64,000 nucleotides of DNA from Celoporthe dispersa (taxonomy: Eukaryota > Ascomycota > Sordariomycetes > Diaporthales > Cryphonectriaceae). The stretch lies in assembly GCA_016584495.1 (NCBI GenBank), contig WAID01000003.1, forward strand, positions 248,001-312,000, in the 5' to 3' direction. Both the position numbers and the translations under genes were made by a program. The notes below the pieces were generated by a model that saw nothing but the letters and a program-made list of their open reading frames with translations, was not told the DNA's origin and did not search any database. Below, one piece after another: positions 1-11,696 of the stretch. Numbering within the stretch: the first letter of the stretch is position 1; every line of letters begins with the position of its first letter.

Positions 1-459
1 GGTTCTCTCAAAACAGGAAATTGTGTACGACTCGCTTATCATGCCGACCTCGGTGGTATCTGATTATGCTTTGCTTACTTTTCAGTACTCGGTACATCGG
101 CTGCACAGCGTACTGTCAGACAAGATACAGATCCGTACTGTACGAGCCGTAGTAAGTGGCGGGTCTGACGAGGATAAGAATCCTCAATCCTTTAGGCTAC
201 TTTTCCACTTCCGGTGCGGGGAAAAGAAAACTAGAATGTATAGTAAGCGTAATGACATGGGCTTATGATTGAAAAGAAAGGGAGGAGAAAAAAAGAAGAA
301 AAAAAAAATAGAAAGGTATTGGGAAAGAAGACAGTGCTGTGTTTTTAGTCTGGAACAACACGAAGCAGTGCAATAATATCCTGACCTGGTGCAACCGGCG
401 AAGATCCTCCATACAAACTCCAGCCCGCTGAGGTTGTGTATACCAACCTATTCTCAAGC

Positions 460-2419
460 ATGCTGCCAATCTTTCTGGTAGGGGCCGTGCTCCTTGTTAT
501 TTTTCTTTATACTAGGCTGCGATACCATCGCTTCCAGCAGTATGCCTCTCTACCACAGAGACCACCGTCACTCTTGTGGGGTCACATGAAGGAGGTGCAA
601 GAGTGGGCGGCCAACGGAGAACCAGATCGCCATCCTGGTAAGTAGCGCCCCTCGCTCTTAAGCACATCAAATATGCGATGCTGAGGATGAGACTGGCTGA
701 CTGACTTGTTCGTTCCCAGACCTGGGCTTCAAATGGATGGGCGAACGTCTGGGTAACCCGCCCATCTGGCTGCTCGATATCCGTCCCTTTGCGCCGTTTG
801 CCACGGCTTGTATTCAGAACCATGAGGTAGCCGACCAGATTGCCAAGGGATCCAAGACCTTTCCTTACAGCACACCTAGGACGAGTGTGCTCCAAACATT
901 GCCTCTCCTTGGCACCAAGTCTCTCTTTGCTACTGTGGTAAGCTGATTATATCTAAAAGCCCAAGCTATCTCTCTCTTGTCTTCCTGTGTGACCAACTCT
1001 GAAACGGATCTCGGCAGAACGAAGAATGGAAAGCCTTGCGCAAGCGCTTCAATCCAGGTTTCGCACCGCAGCACCTCTTAACGCTTCTTCCAACCATCCT
1101 GGACAAGTCGTTTCGCTTCTTGGGAAATCTAGACCAATATGCCCAGAGCGGCGAGATCTTCCGCATGGACAGATTACTCACTGGACTCACGTTTGATGTC
1201 ATCGGCGCCGTGACGATGGACATTGACCTGGATGCGCAGCAGCTGGACGAGTCCCGACGTAGTGATTTCATGAAACTATACAGCGAGATGCTCGCTAGCT
1301 TCACCAACGATCCCGGCCGTCTCCCCTGGTGGCTGACCCCAAGGAGGAACCTACGTCGTCGTGCCATCGGTAGGGCCATCGACAGGCAACTCGAGGCCAT
1401 GATCCACTCTAAATCAGCCACGCTACGTTATGCAGAAAAAGGGGACCGCGTGCAGCGCAGCGTCTTTGATCTTTGTGTGCAGGGCACCGAGTCGAGCGAG
1501 CTACCAGCCGATGTTGTCGCCTCGACGCGTGACAATGTGAAGACATTCCTCTTCGCCGGGCACGATACGCTGAGCACACTTCTCTTGTGGATATTTTACG
1601 AGCTCTCGCGGACGCCTCGGGTACTCAAGGCGGTACGAGCTGAGCTGGACGAGATCTTTGGGCCAGATCCAGACCCGGAGATCGTGAGGGCACAGCTGGT
1701 CGCCCCTAAAGGCGGAAACCTCATTCGGCGCATGACCTATGCCTCTGCTGTGATCAAGGAATGTCTGCGTCTTTATCCGCCCGCGTCAGCCATGCGAGGA
1801 GTGCCCAAGGGCTCAAATTTCAGCGTGCGCACCCCGCAAGGTCAAGAACTGTGTCTGGATGGCTTGTCAGTTTACATCAATCACTATGCCATCCAGCGAG
1901 ACCCAGCCGTGTATGGGCCCACGGCGAATGACTTTGTGCCTGAGCGCTGGCTGGGCGACATGGAAACGCCCAATACAACAAGTGAGGACAGGGCCTTGAG
2001 CGAGTCCGAGAAAAAGGCGACAGCATCATCAGCGCCAAATGGAAACGAGCATCGCAAGATCCCTCCGGCGGCTTGGCGGCCGTTTGAGCGTGGGCCGAGG
2101 GACTGCATCGGCCAAGAGCTTGCCAATATTGAGGCGCGTGTCGTCTTGGCCTTGGTGGCTAGACGCTATGACTTTATCAAGGCCGGGCTCGGCGAGCTCG
2201 ATCTCGATGAGAAGGGTTTACCGGTCCTCAACGAGAAGAACCAGTACAAGGTCAAGCAGGATGTCTACTGTGTAAGTGATGTTCCAGCTCGCGGTCTTCG
2301 TTGAGATGAATTGGACGTGGATGAAGTCTAATAAGATTCTTTTGTGAGCGCAGACGATTCAGATCACATCGAGACCCAAAGATAGTACGATGAGGGTGAA
2401 GATGGCTTCGAGAGCTTGA
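460..2419 (+). CDS. Cytochrome P450 monooxygenase (first of two)
   Basis: Membrane-anchored haem monooxygenase, probably ER-bound and tailoring a secondary metabolite. I read four exons: 460-637, 720-937, 1018-2271 and 2354-2419, all in phase, giving about 571 aa. The ATG at 460 opens a hydrophobic anchor (residues 1-20) followed by an Arg-containing stretch and a Pro-rich hinge. Visible landmarks are a WKALRKRF C-helix, the I-helix motif AGHDT near residue 312, the K-helix ExxR as ECLR near 380, and the haem loop FERGPRDCIG near 488 with the Cys ligand. The length is somewhat above the usual 500-530 aa because of a polar insert before the haem loop. Its neighbours are a second P450, a UbiA-like enzyme and a glycosyltransferase. 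The substrate cannot be told from sequence. No frame problem was seen. Confidence 0.93.
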
Positions 2420-2800
2420 TGCAGTGGTGAACTCAAGGTAAAATTTGAGGACGATAACCAGGGGCTATAAATAAGTATTACCGAGGGAAATAAGTCTCGA
2501 TGTAGGACCTTGTTAGTGAATGTAAAGCAGAAAGGAAGTAGTATAGATTTAAGTGGCAATTCATAGAACTACTCAACGTGAACTGGTTTCCAGGACTGCT
2601 AGGCGAACTACTGGTTTGCAATACAAATTTAGGACCCTAGATAGGCAAAACGAATTCTATACTACTTTGCATTATGTTACTTCAGGATTGATTTTCCTTT
2701 AGGCTACACTACGACCTCAACATCTCCGTGACCGAAAGGGGGAGAAAACAAAAGACAAAACCAAAGATGAAATTTGAGCATACGCATCGGATTCGTATTT

Positions 2801-4672
2801 TCACCCGGTGGATACCTTTCGCTTCCTGATGGTGACCAGCGATGTTCCACATGGCTCGACCAGTGTGACCTTGCGCACTCCCTGAGGCCGCTCCTCGATG
2901 TGGTCAAAGTCGTAGTCCATAAGCAGGTGTGAGAAGGCCAGCTTGAGCAGGTTGGCGGTGAACCACCGCCCTGGGCACGCTGAACGGCCCAGGCCAAAGT
3001 TGAGAAACTCACGCGAGATGTCTGTCATCTTTGGGTGGGCCGGGTCCTGCAGTGCGCGCTTGGGGTTAAAACCGCCTGGGTAGAGGCGTTCGTCGCGTTG
3101 GCCCACGCGCAGCGTCGAGGCGAGGACGGCGCCCTGGGGCACGTGTACGCCGGTAGAGAAGGTGAAGCCTCCAGGCTTCACGATTGTCCTCTCCAGACCA
3201 ACCTCGCCTATGGCGTTGTAGCGGATGCTCTCGCGGATGAAGGCGTCCATGGTTTCTAGTCGGTTCACAAAGTCGTTAGACCAATCATCGCCACGGCCCA
3301 GGTTGGCGACAATCTCGGCCCGCATCTCGGCGACAGTGGACTCGAAGATAGGTTCGGGCAACGAGACGAGGTCGTATAGGACATTGGTAAAGCTGAGAAC
3401 GTTGGAGTAGGATTGCAGGAAGTTGAGGTTCATGACACGATTGCAGAGCACCGGCGTCGAGTACTCGAGCTGGCTGTTCTTGTCTTTGTAGGCAACTTTC
3501 ATGCACGCACTGAGAAGATCATTCTACGGCAGTGTCAATATTACTGGTCCTGGTGTCAAAGGATAGTGCTGGCCTTGGGATAGCTTGACTGACAGGTAGC
3601 TCTGGCTCAACTCCTTTCTCAGCTGCATCCGCCATGATCTTCTTGCGCTCCTCGATGATGGGAGCTGCGTGCTTGATGATGATCTCGCGCTTCTTGGACA
3701 GAGGCCGCCGGACCAATGGAGCCAGGAGGCTAATTAGAGAAACACTGTTAGTATTGTCGCATAGTATCATGTGTCGGAAGTCAAGTCTTGGATAAACTTA
3801 CGGTCGCAGAAAAGGAGGAATGAAGCGGATATAGACCGCTGTAGCAAACATATTGACCGAATACTGAACCATAGCATCCAGATACTCCTGGTTCCTGCAG
3901 AGCGGATAGCCAGATGTGATCCTGTTGCTGGAGCGCGACATGAGCTTGGTAACCATGTCCCACATGTTGATCCGCATCACGCCGCTCTCGTCCATCCTCG
4001 ACCCGACGTAGTGCTCTAGGGCGCCCACCATCTCCTCGTTCATCATGGGCATCTTGTCCGCGAGCTTGCTCTTAAGCTCTCGCAGTACAATCGGCGTCTG
4101 GATGTTGTTGTTCAGGATATTGTCCCCGAAGCAGACGTACTTCGAGTGCATGGCGCCGGCCACATACGTCTTGAACGAGACTACATTTTCTGGTTGTTTC
4201 ACGTACTCGTCTATCAAGTCGAGGGGTATCAAGAACAGGAAGCCCGATTGAACGTGAGGGAACGGAACGATGAAGGCATCATTTGCTGTCTTGCGGATCT
4301 GATGGCCGGTAATTAGCACCTGCTGTTCTCGCGACCTGGTCCTGCCAATATGAATAAACGAATACTTACTTTCTCATATGATGTTTTAAATAACCCCTCA
4401 GAAGCAAAGACACATTCATAGGCTACTCTGAAGAACTGTCCGAAGCCGCGTTTGCCCTTCACCCATACATACGGAGAGTACGTCGGAGAGAAGGACACGC
4501 GCAACGCAGGCTCGATGAGATGGAGCAACCAGCCCATGAACGCCAGCATCAAGGTAATCTCAACAAACCCAACAACTCCGGGAATGGGTAACTGCTGCGT
4601 CACTACATGACTGATAAATTTGGGAGTAATAAACTCCGGAGAAGAATTGTTCTGCGAGGCACTCGATGCCAT
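2801..4672 (-). CDS. Cytochrome P450 monooxygenase (second), atypical I-helix
   Basis: Four exons on the minus strand: 4672-4370, 4298-3802, 3729-3594 and 3523-2801. All junctions are in phase and the protein is about 552 aa. A transmembrane anchor covers about residues 36-56. The K-helix ExxR is ESIR (about 410) and the haem loop is FGLGRSACPG (about 487-496). It resembles the ent-kaurene oxidase-like group of fungal P450s that oxidise terpenoids and meroterpenoids; that placement is by eye. The oddity is the I-helix (about 343-360). The usual acidic or His residue followed by Thr is replaced by Tyr-Ser-Asn, so the normal proton-relay pair is absent. The gene converges with the first P450 across about 380 bp. 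It is complete, so it is probably expressed, but its chemistry may be altered. Confidence 0.92.
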
Positions 4673-5601
4673 ACTCTCTGTCTGTCCGATTCGGTAGAAG
4701 ACGGTTGACCTGAAGATTTCACACACGAACAGAACAAAGTGTACACACCAGGGTAAAGGTGACGACCGGAAAACTTACAAGCGAGAGCAGTGATCTTAGA
4801 ATTGAGAGCCTTTTCCCTCATCCTTGCGCTGTTTCAACTGATTACTCAGGCTCGGTAAGACAAGTTGTCTCGCCGCTGCCAAGCTGCAAGACAGCTTTCT
4901 CGGTGAGGTGGATAATTGTACAGTGTCTGTTACAACTGTGAGGATGTAGCGAGTACTTCACGATTCAATCTGCCTGACAGCCAAGTTTTCTGTGGGATCG
5001 TGCATGAGCGGATCACAAAGAACGGGTAAGCCGGATCCTTCTCTCCACGATCTTGTAAGCTCTAAGGCGGTCACCGTTACAGACTTACATATATACCCCG
5101 CACTCCATATTTCTCTAGTATTCCTATAGGATTCTTGGCGTAGAAATCTGTGCCCTTTTGTTGTAGTGTATTGCGAAGCTAAACCATCTTACTGGTCACA
5201 CGGCATTGTCTGGCTTGCATGGGTCCAAATGTCGTGATAAGAGCTCAACGCTCTGTGATTTGTTCAAAGCAGTGTCGGGCGGAGTGTGAAGTTTCACCAA
5301 GTGCCTCTGCGCTCACACCGATGGAGTAATTATACACCTACCTGGGAATTAACTCATGCAGTCCAACAGGATATGATTCCTCAGCAATCCTGACTACGGC
5401 CGATATGCGGCGCTACAACGTAATTACTACGCAATAATTAACTATGTGAGATCCACAGCTTGGTAGTGTCTTGGTGCCGAATAGAACTGTCCCGAATTGA
5501 CAAGAGGTACGTGGCCCGGCTGTGGTCTCCTCCTGTTCTCTCTGGCTTGGAGTCACCGTCCATTTTACCACATCTAAGATCTTGCTGACGATAATTACAC
5601 A
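4673..5601. other. Divergent intergenic region, P450 / UbiA-like gene
   Basis: About 930 bp between the divergently transcribed second P450 (starting at 4672) and the UbiA-like gene (starting at 5602). It presumably holds both promoters. It is moderately AT-rich. I see no convincing gene or clear operator in it. Confidence 0.6.
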
Positions 5602-6714
5602 ATGACGATCGAGTCTCGTAGAGATCTACTCTTCCGTCTGGGAATTCTGCCTTCCCTCATTGCCTTGGGGCATCTTGTTCCGGTAATAGGGTCTATCAAT
5701 GTTGTCACTGGATCATACGAGCTCCCTGTAGCTCTTCTGAGCATGATATGTGCAGCTACCGTCATTGTTGACTGTGAGTAGTTATTTCCAAGCTATCTTG
5801 AAGTTTCAGACGCTGATACAGCTTTAGCATATGATAGTTACAAAGACATCACACCTTCAAGGCGTCCGCGGAAGTGGATATGGCGGGCTTGGATGTATTC
5901 GCTCTGGGCTGTGGTCCTTGCCACCACCTACCTCACAGGTGTCGCTATATCCATCCGTATGTACCGTTTCTCACTGATCGGACTCGGATGGGGCACTCCA
6001 TGTATCCCTATCTTCTCGCCTTCCACGGGGCTACAGCTAGCAAAGCCCAAGTCTCTCGTAAGTAGACACGCAGTGCTCCAGACACCCCGTTGGCCCTGCT
6101 TTCTCACTCACCAAAAACGACAACAGTTTCTCGAGACCAAGTCTCTCGTTGTTGCCGTCTGCATGACATATGTCACAGCTGACATGGGCATGTTTTACGG
6201 CTGCCACGACAAGGCCAGTCCTAAGTGCACCGATAGCTCTCTTCGCGCACGCAGCCTCTGCCTCGTGATACTCTACCAATTCTTCCGGGAGACAGTATGC
6301 GATACTAGAGATATTGGTGAGGATTCTGCGAACGGCATGAAGACCTTGCCAGTCAGGTTGGGGAAGACGTACACTTTGCTGTTTTTGGCCGGTCTGGGAT
6401 TGCTTCTTGATCCCTTTCTCACGACAGGAGGCACCTTGTCCGTGTCTGGACTCCACGGAAGCCTTCAGATTCCTTTTTCGAGTATTCTACGGGTATGCGG
6501 GACGGTCGGGATCTACTGGATAGCATTGCGGTTCCCAAAAGGGCATCTCCTTGCCTGGGGTGCTGTTTCGCTGCTGGGACTTGTTCCAATATTATGGGCA
6601 CAAGCAGATCTCCTGGCACCCGAACAGATGCATTGGCAGACACGGACCGTTCAATGGGCTCCGAAGACTCTTTTGGGGCTACAAAATCCAGTTTCCAGTC
6701 GTGTGTTTGACTGA
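5602..6714 (+). CDS. UbiA-superfamily membrane prenyltransferase or terpene cyclase
   Basis: Three exons, 5602-5773, 5822-6057 and 6127-6714, give about 331 aa with several hydrophobic segments. The second intron is 69 nt and has no stop, so it could be read through, but its GTAAGT donor and CAG acceptor look real. UbiA enzymes use two Asp-rich motifs to bind prenyl diphosphate through Mg2+. The second is clear here: DTRDIGED in a loop followed by NGMKTLPVRLGK. The first site is degenerate: DSLAYDSYKD at residues 57-66 keeps the last two Asp of NDxxDxxxD, but Ser58 and Leu59 replace Asn-Asp. It could be an aromatic prenyltransferase or a UbiA-type sesquiterpene cyclase like Fma-TC of fumagillin biosynthesis. 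It sits between P450s and a glycosyltransferase, which fits terpenoid or meroterpenoid biosynthesis. Confidence 0.8.
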
Positions 6715-6902
6715 GCTCCGGGCTCATTGGTAGAATGACTCTAATTGCATGTCGAGACTAGAACTAGATCTCCTAGCCGTTGTCCATGAAGAATTAGAAG
6801 TTGTTCTCATTTTTATATCAGCAGCCGTTCTATTATTCAAAATCTGTTTCCCCAGGTGGCTAACTAATAGCACTGGGAGAGCTCAGCACAAGCACCACCC
6901 GA

Positions 6903-8136
6903 TCAATACCCCGCTTCCCAGTGCGGATGTGGCTCTCCATGCACCTCGAGCAGTCCACCAGTCAGCAGGGCATCGACACGAACCGGAAAGAGAAGAGGTT
7001 CCAGATGCCTCGTCTGGTGAAAGTGGACGCTCGCCCACCGAAGATACGCCGCCCACGTACCCGGGGTTCGATCAGCCTCTGCGTTCCCGGGCTCGTCCCA
7101 GATCCTGGCCAGGTATTCTCTCTGCTTGCTCAAAAGGCCGTGAGAGAACTTCATGGTTGACGACATAGCCAGGATGCCTTTCACGAACTCCTCGGACTCC
7201 GTGTATGCCTGGTCATGCTCTGCTCCCTCGCGCGGCCGGCTGAGGAGCTCAAACTGCTTCCGGCCGGACCACTGGGTAAGATGCTGCGCCCAGTACACCT
7301 CGGTGATGCACTCATAGAGAAGGACGTGCTTGGCAAAGTAAGCAGGACCATCCCATGCCAGGGCCGGGTCCCGGATGTGCCGGAGGCGCTCTACACAGAA
7401 CATGTGGGAGATATAGTCAAAATAAGGCCCATACTCGAATTCGGGCGCCCCCCCGGTCGAGTTTGGCACCTCGTAGCGCGGGAGATGTTGCAGCAGCAGG
7501 TGGCGGCTCATGCCCGCCGTGCCTGGCGTGCCGTCCTCCCAGCAGCGGAGGTAGATATCGTGCCAGTACTTGACGCCAAGACAGCCCCCTACGCGCGGCG
7601 ATGAGGCCGTTGAAGAACATGGCGATCTCGTCACTGATGGTCATTTTGAATCCCATCATCTCCAGGTCGCTCTGCGGGTCCGCGAGCTTATCCCAGCAGA
7701 GATCGTCCAGGCCGCGGAAGAGCATGAAGCCGACGTCGAGCCAGACACCGCCGTAGAGATAAAGGAGCGGGAGGCGCATCAAGTCGCCCATGTGCGCCCC
7801 CAGGTGGGCATTGGTTGTTGTATCACCGGTCGAGGAAGGCTGGACCAGCGAGCGAGGGAGGAAGCGTGCGGGCTCGGAGATGTATCTGGACCAATGATTT
7901 GCGGACCCCTCGACCATGTCGACCACGCGTACTGTCCAGTCCTGGTGGCGTCGCACCCAGCTCATGATATTGCGCTGGCACCATGGCTTACAATTTGCGA
8001 AACCTGTGTCCCAAAACGCCCAGATGTTCCGTTCGGAGCGGTCGACGGGTTTAAATGTCTGCAGATCTGCGAGAATCTCTTCGTCAGATCGTTGATCAGG
8101 AGTTGAAAGTGTTGGATGGGACTGTATGGGCTCCAT
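6903..8136 (-). CDS. Capsular-polysaccharide-type glycosyltransferase (Caps_synth), one frameshift
   Basis: Intronless, about 410 aa if the frame is kept. The N-terminal half holds an NIWAFWDTG start of the sugar-transferase fold, then the HMGDLMRLPLLYLYGGVWLD block whose last residues stand in for the DxD nucleotide-sugar site. The C-terminal half begins with a VKYWHDIYLRCWEDG stretch typical of the family. The two halves lie in different frames. They join if one base is dropped from the run of five C at 7585-7589, where the order of conserved blocks shows no missing sequence. This is either an assembly slip or a recent null allele. It neighbours the UbiA-like gene tail to tail, about 190 bp apart. 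A role in glycosylating the cluster product is inference; no signal peptide is evident. Confidence 0.8.
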
Positions 8137-9196
8137 CGTGTCCGGAACTCTAGAAGGTTTGAGAGTTTGTGTTTTTTCCCCCTTCCTTTTCCGGAGCCTC
8201 TGCGCTGGAATGTTTGACCTTGGACTTTGTGCGTCAGCTATTGAGTGACTTGCAGGTATTTATACAAGTTTCTGCTACTAGTCAGCCTGCAAAGAGAATC
8301 CTTCGGATTACCTGAACAAGCAACAATCATCATTAGCTTGTCATCAACCCCATGTATTCCAATTCCTGTAGTGATAGATGAGCATAAATTACTACGTATA
8401 AAGATGGAAGAATAATATCAAAATAAAATAATAATAGATTTCTCGCTTATTACGAGCAAACATAATTGGCTTCATTAGAACAAACAAGTATTTGTTTATA
8501 TAAAATTATGCTAAATATTTATTTAGTATTTGGCTGAGTATTTTAGTGTTTAAGATGCCCTGTAAAAATGGATTTCTGCATGGTCAGCGCTGGCTGATGG
8601 GGATCCACCCTGAAATGGGCTCTGCATGAAAATGTATATCCTATTGACAAAGCTATTGATTAACGGAGCCCGAAGATTAGATAAACATGTGAAGTATCAA
8701 CGTAGAACTGTTCAAGGTTCTAGTCAGGACCAGGAAATACCGCCCAGCCTCATATCCAAGAGTCTAGTGGACATGCAACTGATCTCAAATGACCCTCTTC
8801 CTTCATTTTCAATGCTCCTCAGTGCACAGGCCATCATCCTTGGCCATAACAAGAAGCTAAATGCTTTTAGCCTTCGTTTTTGTCATCACATGAGCCTTGT
8901 CCCCCCCCCCCGCATTTTCGGATAATTATTATTGCTTCAGCGTGGAGGAACAAAACTGGAGCCAGGCTTCCAGGTTCTTGGCCATCGTCCCCTGTGGACT
9001 CGCTCGGTTAGCCGTCGGGTTGAGAGTCTCGTCTTGCCCAATACTCACTCTGTTTTCACCTTCGTAAGCCTATAGGGATTGCGTATTCTTTCTCCCCTTC
9101 TCCCCCTCTTTGGTCTGATTCTTGTTCTTTGACTTAATTGATCGGCAAATCTTAAACTCGGAGAGGAAATAAAGCCTCCTGCGCGATCAATTACAC
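8137..9196. other. Intergenic region with AT-rich patch
   Basis: About 1.06 kb between the divergent glycosyltransferase and Zn2Cys6 regulator. It marks the likely border between the biosynthetic and catabolic clusters. A markedly AT-rich patch runs from about 8380 to 8560 and a C-run lies near 8900. No gene is recognisable. Confidence 0.6.
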
Positions 9197-11559
9197 ATGT
9201 CGACGCCCCTGAAGCGGAAGAGAAGTGATGCCGCTCCGGGTCCGCGGCCGGAGTCCAAGAAATTGGCCGCAGCATGCACCGCTTGCCGTAAGCAAAAAGT
9301 AAGTAGGTGGTTCACTTCCCAGCACGCGAGATGCTATTTGTTATAGGCAATGTGCACATGCACCTGAGTCCATGACAAAGGAAAAAAGAAAGAAGAAGGG
9401 AGGGTGTCTCACATTTGGGATGTAATGGTTCAATAGATCAAATGTGACATGCCCAGCGAGGAACCGCCATGTTCACGATGCGAAAGACGAGGCCTCTCAT
9501 GCGTGTTGCATACGTCTGCGCTGAGAATATCAAACACAGACCACAGGTTAGTACTGTATCTTGTTACCTGACAATCATGATGAGATGAGTTCTGTCCAGT
9601 CACAACGAACACGCACTACTAATTCATCCACCCAACCCCAAGACAAGTCGCGCTGCTCGGCAAGGACATGTCCAATGTCTTCTCCACACTCCAGCGCGTC
9701 TGCGACAAGCTCAACATCGAACCCCCCTGGCCTTTATTGTCGACACAGGGAGGAGGAAACGGGGCGGAGAGCAACACGGAGCAACAGTCTGCAGAGGGCA
9801 CCGAGGAGGCGGGTGACGATGGCGGCACCGCCTCGGGGGTCTACGAGTTGTCACCACCAGCCTCGCCATCGGCGGTACAAGCGCCCATCGATCCATACCT
9901 GAGCGGCGGGAACCTCCAGGCAGATGCTTCTCTGGCTGGGGGGACGGGCACGGGAGGAAGTCCCGCCCAGAGGTTTCGGGGACGAGAGAGCGAGAGGGGG
10001 GATCTGGTCAGCAAGGGCATCATCACCCCAGAGCGCGCCGAGATGCTGGTCAAGCGCTATCTGCTGCATCTGGATCGATTTCTGTACGGGATCGCGGGCC
10101 ACTATCGAGATGCCCACCAGGTCCGCATGGCATCCCCGACGCTGTTTGCGGCCATGTGTGCCGTCGCCGCCTTCCAGGACGTTGAGAACAGAGACCTCTT
10201 TGATATGTGCTATAAAGAGTACCGGTCTCTGGTGTCGACCTCCTTGTTCGAGAAACGAGACCTCGAGTACATCCGGGCGCTGTGCATCGGCTCCTTCTGG
10301 CTCCTGGATACCTCCAGGATACTCCTCAGCGACGCCGTGCGGAGAGCTGCAGACTCTCGGCTACATCATTATTTCCACAGGTGGCTGGAGTACTCGACAG
10401 CATCTGTCCCAGGGTCTGCAGATACTACGGGCACAAGCGCAGATCCCGGCTCCGTGTTGCATGACCCAAAAGAAGACGCGAGAGACCGAGTTCGTCTCTG
10501 GTATCTCCTGTTCGTCTCTGACAGACATCTGTCCATTCTACACAACCGAGACGCGCTGACCCGGCAGGAGAAAGATGCTATCGAGAACAGGGACAGCTTT
10601 CTATCTAGTGAAAATGTAGGGCTGGTATCCAACCTAGATATCCGCCTCATCTCGCAGGTCTCGCTCTTGGTCATCATGGGCCAAATCCGGGATGTTCTGG
10701 GCTGTGAGCGTCCCAGGCCCCTGCCCAAGACCTTTGTGGTCCAGTTCTCCCACTTCACAAACGATCTAGACCAGTGGTATGGGAAGTACTCGCCCTGTTT
10801 TGGTTAGTTTCCGCCCCACTCACCAGCTCGAGATCTGTTCCATCATCACCACGAGTTCCTATACTAAATTACTGGCGATTACCTACTAGAACCTGATGAG
10901 CATATTGGCGATTTCCCCCTGGCTGGTCTTACAATGCATTATCAATATGCACGCCTTTACCTAGGCCATCATGTGTTCCAAGGCCTGGACAAGGACCCCA
11001 TTCCTGTACACTTTATCCCGGCCGCGGCTGCGGCGCGAGAGGCTGCCCACCGCATCTTCAGCATGCTCCTCGAGACCCCGGCCCTGCGCAGCAATATCGT
11101 GGGCATGCCGCACTACTTCCACATCATGATCTCGTTTGCGGGCCACTGCCTGCTCGAGATGGCCATGAAAACACCGCGAGCAGCTAGGCATCGTGGCCGA
11201 GGAGGACTTTGGCCGCATAGCCGCGGTGCTGACCCTCTTTGCCAGCACGCCCACGCTGCCGCAGCACCCCATCGCGCGGGCGCTGGCGGGCCTGACGCGA
11301 AAGCTTAATGAGTGCACTGCCAGCCTGGGGATGGAGTCGGTGCTCACGGGGAGCCCCCTTCCAAAAGGCCGAGTATACCAGTCTCATGACAGACTTCAGC
11401 AGCGGTGTGGGAGGCGTGAATGGTGACGGTAGAGGGGCGACAGATGCGATGCTTACCTCTCCTAGTATGCAGACTTTTGGTGGGCTGTCGGATGATTTCT
11501 GGTATGGGGATTTTGGTGACTTTCACCTGGCATTTCCGGGGTCACAATCTCAGCTGTGA
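9197..11559 (+). CDS. Zn2Cys6 transcription factor, probable cluster regulator
   Basis: Four exons: 9197-9298, 9437-9546, 9643-10802 and 10890-11559, about 679 aa. The zinc cluster is split by intron 1: CTACRKQK in exon 1, then IKCDMP and CSRCERRGLSC in exon 2, giving the six-Cys binuclear pattern preceded by basic residues. A long middle region contains an LVKRYLLHLDRFLYGI block and an RLWYLLFVSDRHLSILHNRDAL block typical of the fungal TF middle homology region. The last exon needs two one-base corrections to stay in frame: one A too many at 11168-11171 and one C too many at 11354-11358. Both restore plausible sequence and end at the same stop. Its position at the edge of the acid-sugar genes suggests it controls them, probably through CCG/CGG half-sites. 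That is inference. Confidence 0.85.
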
Positions 11560-11696
11560 ACGCGCATGGGACAGACTCATCATCATCACTACCCCCATGG
11601 AGATCGCCGTCCAAATCTCACGAGAGAAAAATGTTATGTTTAATTATTTTGTGAGTGGCACACAGCCTGACTCGACACATAACGTAGCTAGACCAC

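Noticed and set aside
8380..8560. RIP-mutated transposon relic in the AT-rich patch
   Set aside because: Only about 180 bp, with no residual coding or terminal repeats. Ordinary AT-rich intergenic DNA is as likely.
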